Positions 6,334 to 8,582 of a stretch of DNA of 8,582 nucleotides are shown here, one piece after another (the stretch's first letter is position 1; each line of letters begins with the position of its first letter). A program made the translations under genes and the position numbers. Below the pieces are notes generated by a model. The model saw nothing but the letters and a program-made list of their open reading frames with translations. It was not told the origin of the DNA and did not search any database. Where the stretch lies: NCBI GenBank assembly GCA_019746155.1, contig JAIESJ010000053.1, positions 1 to 8,582 of the forward strand, read 5' to 3'. The DNA comes from Burkholderiales bacterium. Lineage in GTDB: Bacteria; Pseudomonadota; Gammaproteobacteria; Burkholderiales; SG8-41.

Positions 6334-7529
6334 TTGAAAGGGGATCAGGGTCAAGGGCGGGGCTTTTCGGTTTCACTTTTCTGGGGCGTGGGTAGCGATG
6401 GGATTCGAGCTTCGATTTACCTTACCGACAAGGAAATCACGGCCTGGGGCAGCATGGGGCTGATGAAACGGATGCTTGATCACCTGGGGTTCGATGCGGC
6501 GCTCAAAGCAAGCGGGCTGCCCCGGCCGGGCAGCAACCGGGGCTATGCGCCTGAGCAGCTGATCGTGCAATTCATGCTCTCGGTGTGGTGTGGCGCCAAC
6601 TGCTTCGAGCATGGCGAAGGCACGCGCCACGACCCGGTATTGCGCCGGCTGTTCGGGTTCGCGCGCATGGCCAACTTCAAGGCTGGGATACGACTGTTTG
6701 GCAAGTTCGGACAAGCGCAGAACGAACAGGTGATGGGCTCGCTGTACGCTTGGCTGTTCGGGGACAGTTGGCGATTGATGGCCTCACGTTGGATCTGGAC
6801 TCCACGGTGATGACCCGGCATGGAACACAGCAAGGAGCAAGCCGTGGCTACAACCCGGCGAGGCCTGGGCGGGCTTCGCACCACCCGCTCATGGCGTTCG
6901 TCCCAGACGTGCGCATGGTCGCCAACCTCTGGCTGCGCCCTGGCACAGCCACACGGTCAACAATGTCAAGGCATTCCTCGACAGCGGGTTCAGTGACCAT
7001 GCCTTTCTCACCACACAGGCGGATGTCGCACATCATCGCCTTGCGCCTGAACCAGCCTTTGCAGCGTGCCCTGGTCGATGCCCAAGGCTGATAGACACTC
7101 GACGAGGGAACTGACAAGCTTCGACTACCAGGTGCCGAGTTGGACCCGTCCACGCCGGGTGATTGGCACCGCCAGCATGTCGCCCGGCGGGAGCAGGCCA
7201 GGGGCAAGACCTGGTCCCTGTTTGCCGATGACCCGCGGCTTGGACAATACCGGTTTGCCGCATTGGTGACCAACCTCGTGATGAGTCTGTTTCGCCAGGC
7301 CGTGCTTAAGGCAAGCATCGTCCAGAATCGCGGAAAAGATCTACAACACACGCTCAAGACGCTGCGCTATAAGCTGTTTGCCAAGGCAGGCTACCTCACC
7401 ACCGAAGGCTGCAGTCGCATCCTGAAACTCGCAGTGGCCATGCGTAGCCGCCAGTGGATGGAAGGACTCTGGGATCGATCCAAATCCTTCTCGCTGCCCG
7501 TTACCTTCACCCCCGCCTTCTCGTCCTGA
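6334..7529 (+). pseudogene. IS1380-family DDE transposase, inactivated
   Basis: Family blocks appear in order but in several frames: LTDKEITAWGSMGLMKRML and the N-terminal region in frame 1; LDLDSTVMTRHGTQQGASRG with GYNPARPGRASHHPLMAFV in frame 3, which includes the first catalytic Asp; then C-terminal MSLFRQAVL and KTLRYKLFAKAGY up to the TGA at 7527. Damage seen: frameshifts near 6757-6765, 6944, 7016, 7100-7107 and 7168; adjacent TGA and TAG at 7089-7094, where family members have two Trp codons; a deletion near 6983, where the LRADSGF region with the second catalytic Asp is reduced to SGF; and a deletion near 7277, where YRxRADxENRIKELK with the catalytic Glu is missing. Comparison with intact members is from memory. 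It cannot make an active transposase. The open frame begins at a TTG at 6334; the original start is uncertain. Confidence 0.88.
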
Positions 7530-7537
7530 GAAAGTTC

Positions 7538-7548
7538 TAATGGAAAAT
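7538..7548. repeat. Right terminal inverted repeat of the IS
   Basis: TAATGGAAAAT, the exact reverse complement of 6281-6291. It lies 9 bases after the transposase stop and 7 bases before the beta2 stop codon. The outward-extended imperfect repeat would overlap that stop codon. Confidence 0.6.
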
Positions 7549-7554
7549 CTCGGT

Positions 7555-8013
7555 TCAAAGCGGCAAGTGCGTTCCCCAGCCAAGATCGCGCGTGTCGAGC
7601 TTGACGTGGCGCGCAAGCAGGCGCGGCGCATCGCCGTCAAGCGCGACTGTATCGTAATACTTGCCGACCGCGTACAGTTCGCTCGCGCCGCCGTCAAGCG
7701 CCGTGCGGTAGATCTGCAGGCTCGACACGATCTCGGCACGCCTGCCGTTCATCTTGACCTTCCAGACCTGGGCGTGACGCGTGAGCGGATTGGGATCGGT
7801 GTTGTGCTTGGGCAGCATGCCAATGAATTCCTGCAGCTCCGCGCGATCGCGGTCGAGCCAAGTCATTTCCTTGCGGATTTCCGGCGCATACGCGGTGACT
7901 TTATAGGTAAAGTCCTTGGTGCAGAGGTCGAGGAAGCCCGGCCAGTCCTTAGCATCCAGTTTGAGACAAGTATCGTAGATGAGCTCTTCTACGTCCGTGC
8001 GGTTTACAGTCAT
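7555..8013 (-). CDS. Rieske oxygenase small (beta) subunit, beta2
   Basis: A 152-residue beta subunit of the NTF2-like ring-hydroxylating family, paralogous to beta1. It shares EELIYDTCLKLDAKDW, APEIRKEMTWLDRDR, PLTRHAQVWKV, LDGGASELYAVGKYYDT and KLDTRDLGWG at matching positions, with roughly half the residues identical by eye. It should pair with the alpha2 subunit encoded just upstream. The ATG at 8013 has CGGAGAAACCC before it, a reasonable ribosome site, and the gap to the alpha2 stop is 33 bases. The stop at 7555-7557 gives the same length as beta1, so the adjacent IS did not truncate it. No reductase or ferredoxin gene follows before the IS, so this pair probably shares the electron-transfer proteins of the alpha1 operon (inference). 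Confidence 0.92.
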   Translation of the reverse strand: MTVNRTDVEELIYDTCLKLDAKDWPGFLDLCTKDFTYKVTAYAPEIRKEMTWLDRDRAELQEFIGMLPKHNTDPNPLTRHAQVWKVKMNGRRAEIVSSLQIYRTALDGGASELYAVGKYYDTVALDGDAPRLLARHVKLDTRDLGWGTHLPL

Positions 8014-8046
8014 GGGTTTCTCCGTTCAACGTCGGTTGGTATTGAG

Positions 8047-8582
8047 CTATGCCACGCGCGTGCTGACCCGAGCCGCAGCGTCGTACGCATCGGCGGAACT
8101 GCGGCCCATGCGCCGGCTCCATTCGGTGAGGTAATGCCGCATGCCGACTTCGTCGTGGATGGTGAGATTCTCCTCGCGTGCCTGCAGCACCGACATCACC
8201 TCGGCGCCGCGCGCCATCGCGATGCCCTGACCGCTGGAGGCAAGCAGATCCTCGTGCAGGTTGCGTCCGAACGGGCCCCAGATGACCGCGGCATCCTTCT
8301 CGCGCTGCCGGCGGATCTCGGGCGTGTCGCTTTTTAAGCCGAGCGCGCGGAATTCCTCGATCACGAGGTTTGGCGCGAGCGGGATATAGGTGTCGATCCG
8401 CAGCACCGACGTGCGCAGGTTGAATGTGATGCACGGAAACAGATCGACGAGCTTCCAGCCCTTCGGCGCGAGATGCGGCCAGCCCAGCTCAGAGCGCCCG
8501 CTGCCCTTGTACGCATCGTAATTGACGGCCATCGAGCCGACCGACGCATGTCCTCCCGGGAACGCGGTGTACTTGCGCTGAA
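8047..8582 (-). CDS. Rieske oxygenase large (alpha) subunit, alpha2, C-terminal part
   Basis: Only the last 178 codons are in the window; the gene continues past the right edge. The frame stays open through the edge and reads QRKYTAFPGGHASVGSM before the first internal ATG, which matches alpha1 DRKYVGYPNGHASVGSM, so the gene does not start at 8532. Further shared blocks are NLRTSVLR, IWGPFGRNLHEDLL (with the acidic ligand candidates), REENLTIHDE and EWSRRMGR. More than half of the residues appear identical to alpha1. The Rieske domain and the two-histidine part of the iron site lie outside the window. It forms an alpha-beta gene pair with beta2, 33 bases apart. Confidence 0.92.
   Translation of the reverse strand, partial: QRKYTAFPGGHASVGSMAVNYDAYKGSGRSELGWPHLAPKGWKLVDLFPCITFNLRTSVLRIDTYIPLAPNLVIEEFRALGLKSDTPEIRRQREKDAAVIWGPFGRNLHEDLLASSGQGIAMARGAEVMSVLQAREENLTIHDEVGMRHYLTEWSRRMGRSSADAYDAAARVSTRVA

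Larger units (their letters stand above)
6281..7548 (+). mobile_element. Degenerate IS1380-family insertion sequence
   Basis: The element is defined by a broken IS1380-type transposase gene flanked by an 11-bp perfect inverted repeat: ATTTTCCATTA at 6281-6291 and TAATGGAAAAT at 7538-7548. It is about 1.27 kb, shorter than an intact family member, which fits the internal deletions seen in the transposase. It sits between beta2 and the alpha1 promoter region, with its right end at or just past the beta2 stop codon. I could not find a convincing target-site duplication, so the exact ends are uncertain by some bases. An inner pair of similar sequences (TCAGG plus GGCGGGG near 6345-6362 and 7512-7529) could instead be a subterminal repeat. 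Confidence 0.7.

Noticed and set aside
8047..8532. Alpha2 as a short complete gene starting at 8532
   Set aside because: The frame stays open upstream to the window edge and those residues match alpha1, so the ATG at 8532 is internal.

Overview
The window is GC-rich and gene-dense. It looks like a Gram-negative proteobacterium, most likely a beta- or alphaproteobacterium. The evidence is strong AGGAGG ribosome sites, a Sec-type periplasmic binding protein, a three-component Rieske oxygenase, a candidate sigma-54 promoter and a decayed IS1380-family element. Every non-IS gene I can support lies on the minus strand, so the locus reads right to left.

Layout in transcription order. At the right edge (8582-7555) are the C-terminal part of a Rieske oxygenase alpha subunit (alpha2) and its complete small subunit (beta2). 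Next comes a degenerate IS1380-type element on the plus strand (about 6281-7548), with an 11-bp perfect inverted repeat at its ends and a transposase broken by frameshifts, two adjacent stops and two internal deletions. About 250 bp of non-coding DNA follows, with a sigma-54-like -24/-12 element. Then comes a compact operon: a second complete oxygenase pair (alpha1 6026-4818, beta1 4783-4325), a plant-type [2Fe-2S]/FAD/NAD reductase (4297-3257), a Rieske ferredoxin fused to a cyclic-nucleotide-binding-like domain (3246-2518), a NitT/TauT/SsuA-type periplasmic substrate-binding protein (2418-1285), a hairpin terminator, and an ABC permease that starts with another cyclic-nucleotide-binding-like domain and runs off the left edge (1164-1). 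The partner ATPase is not in the window.

How they work together (inference). The transporter would import a small, probably anionic substrate such as a sulfonate or aromatic acid. The alpha/beta oxygenase would hydroxylate it with electrons passed from NAD(P)H through the reductase and the Rieske ferredoxin.

The most unusual point is that two functionally unrelated proteins of the pathway, the electron-donor ferredoxin and the importer permease, carry homologous CRP-like sensor domains. Both have an FGWAALL signature where the usual FGE phosphate-binding-cassette motif would be. This suggests that one signal tunes uptake and oxidation together after translation.
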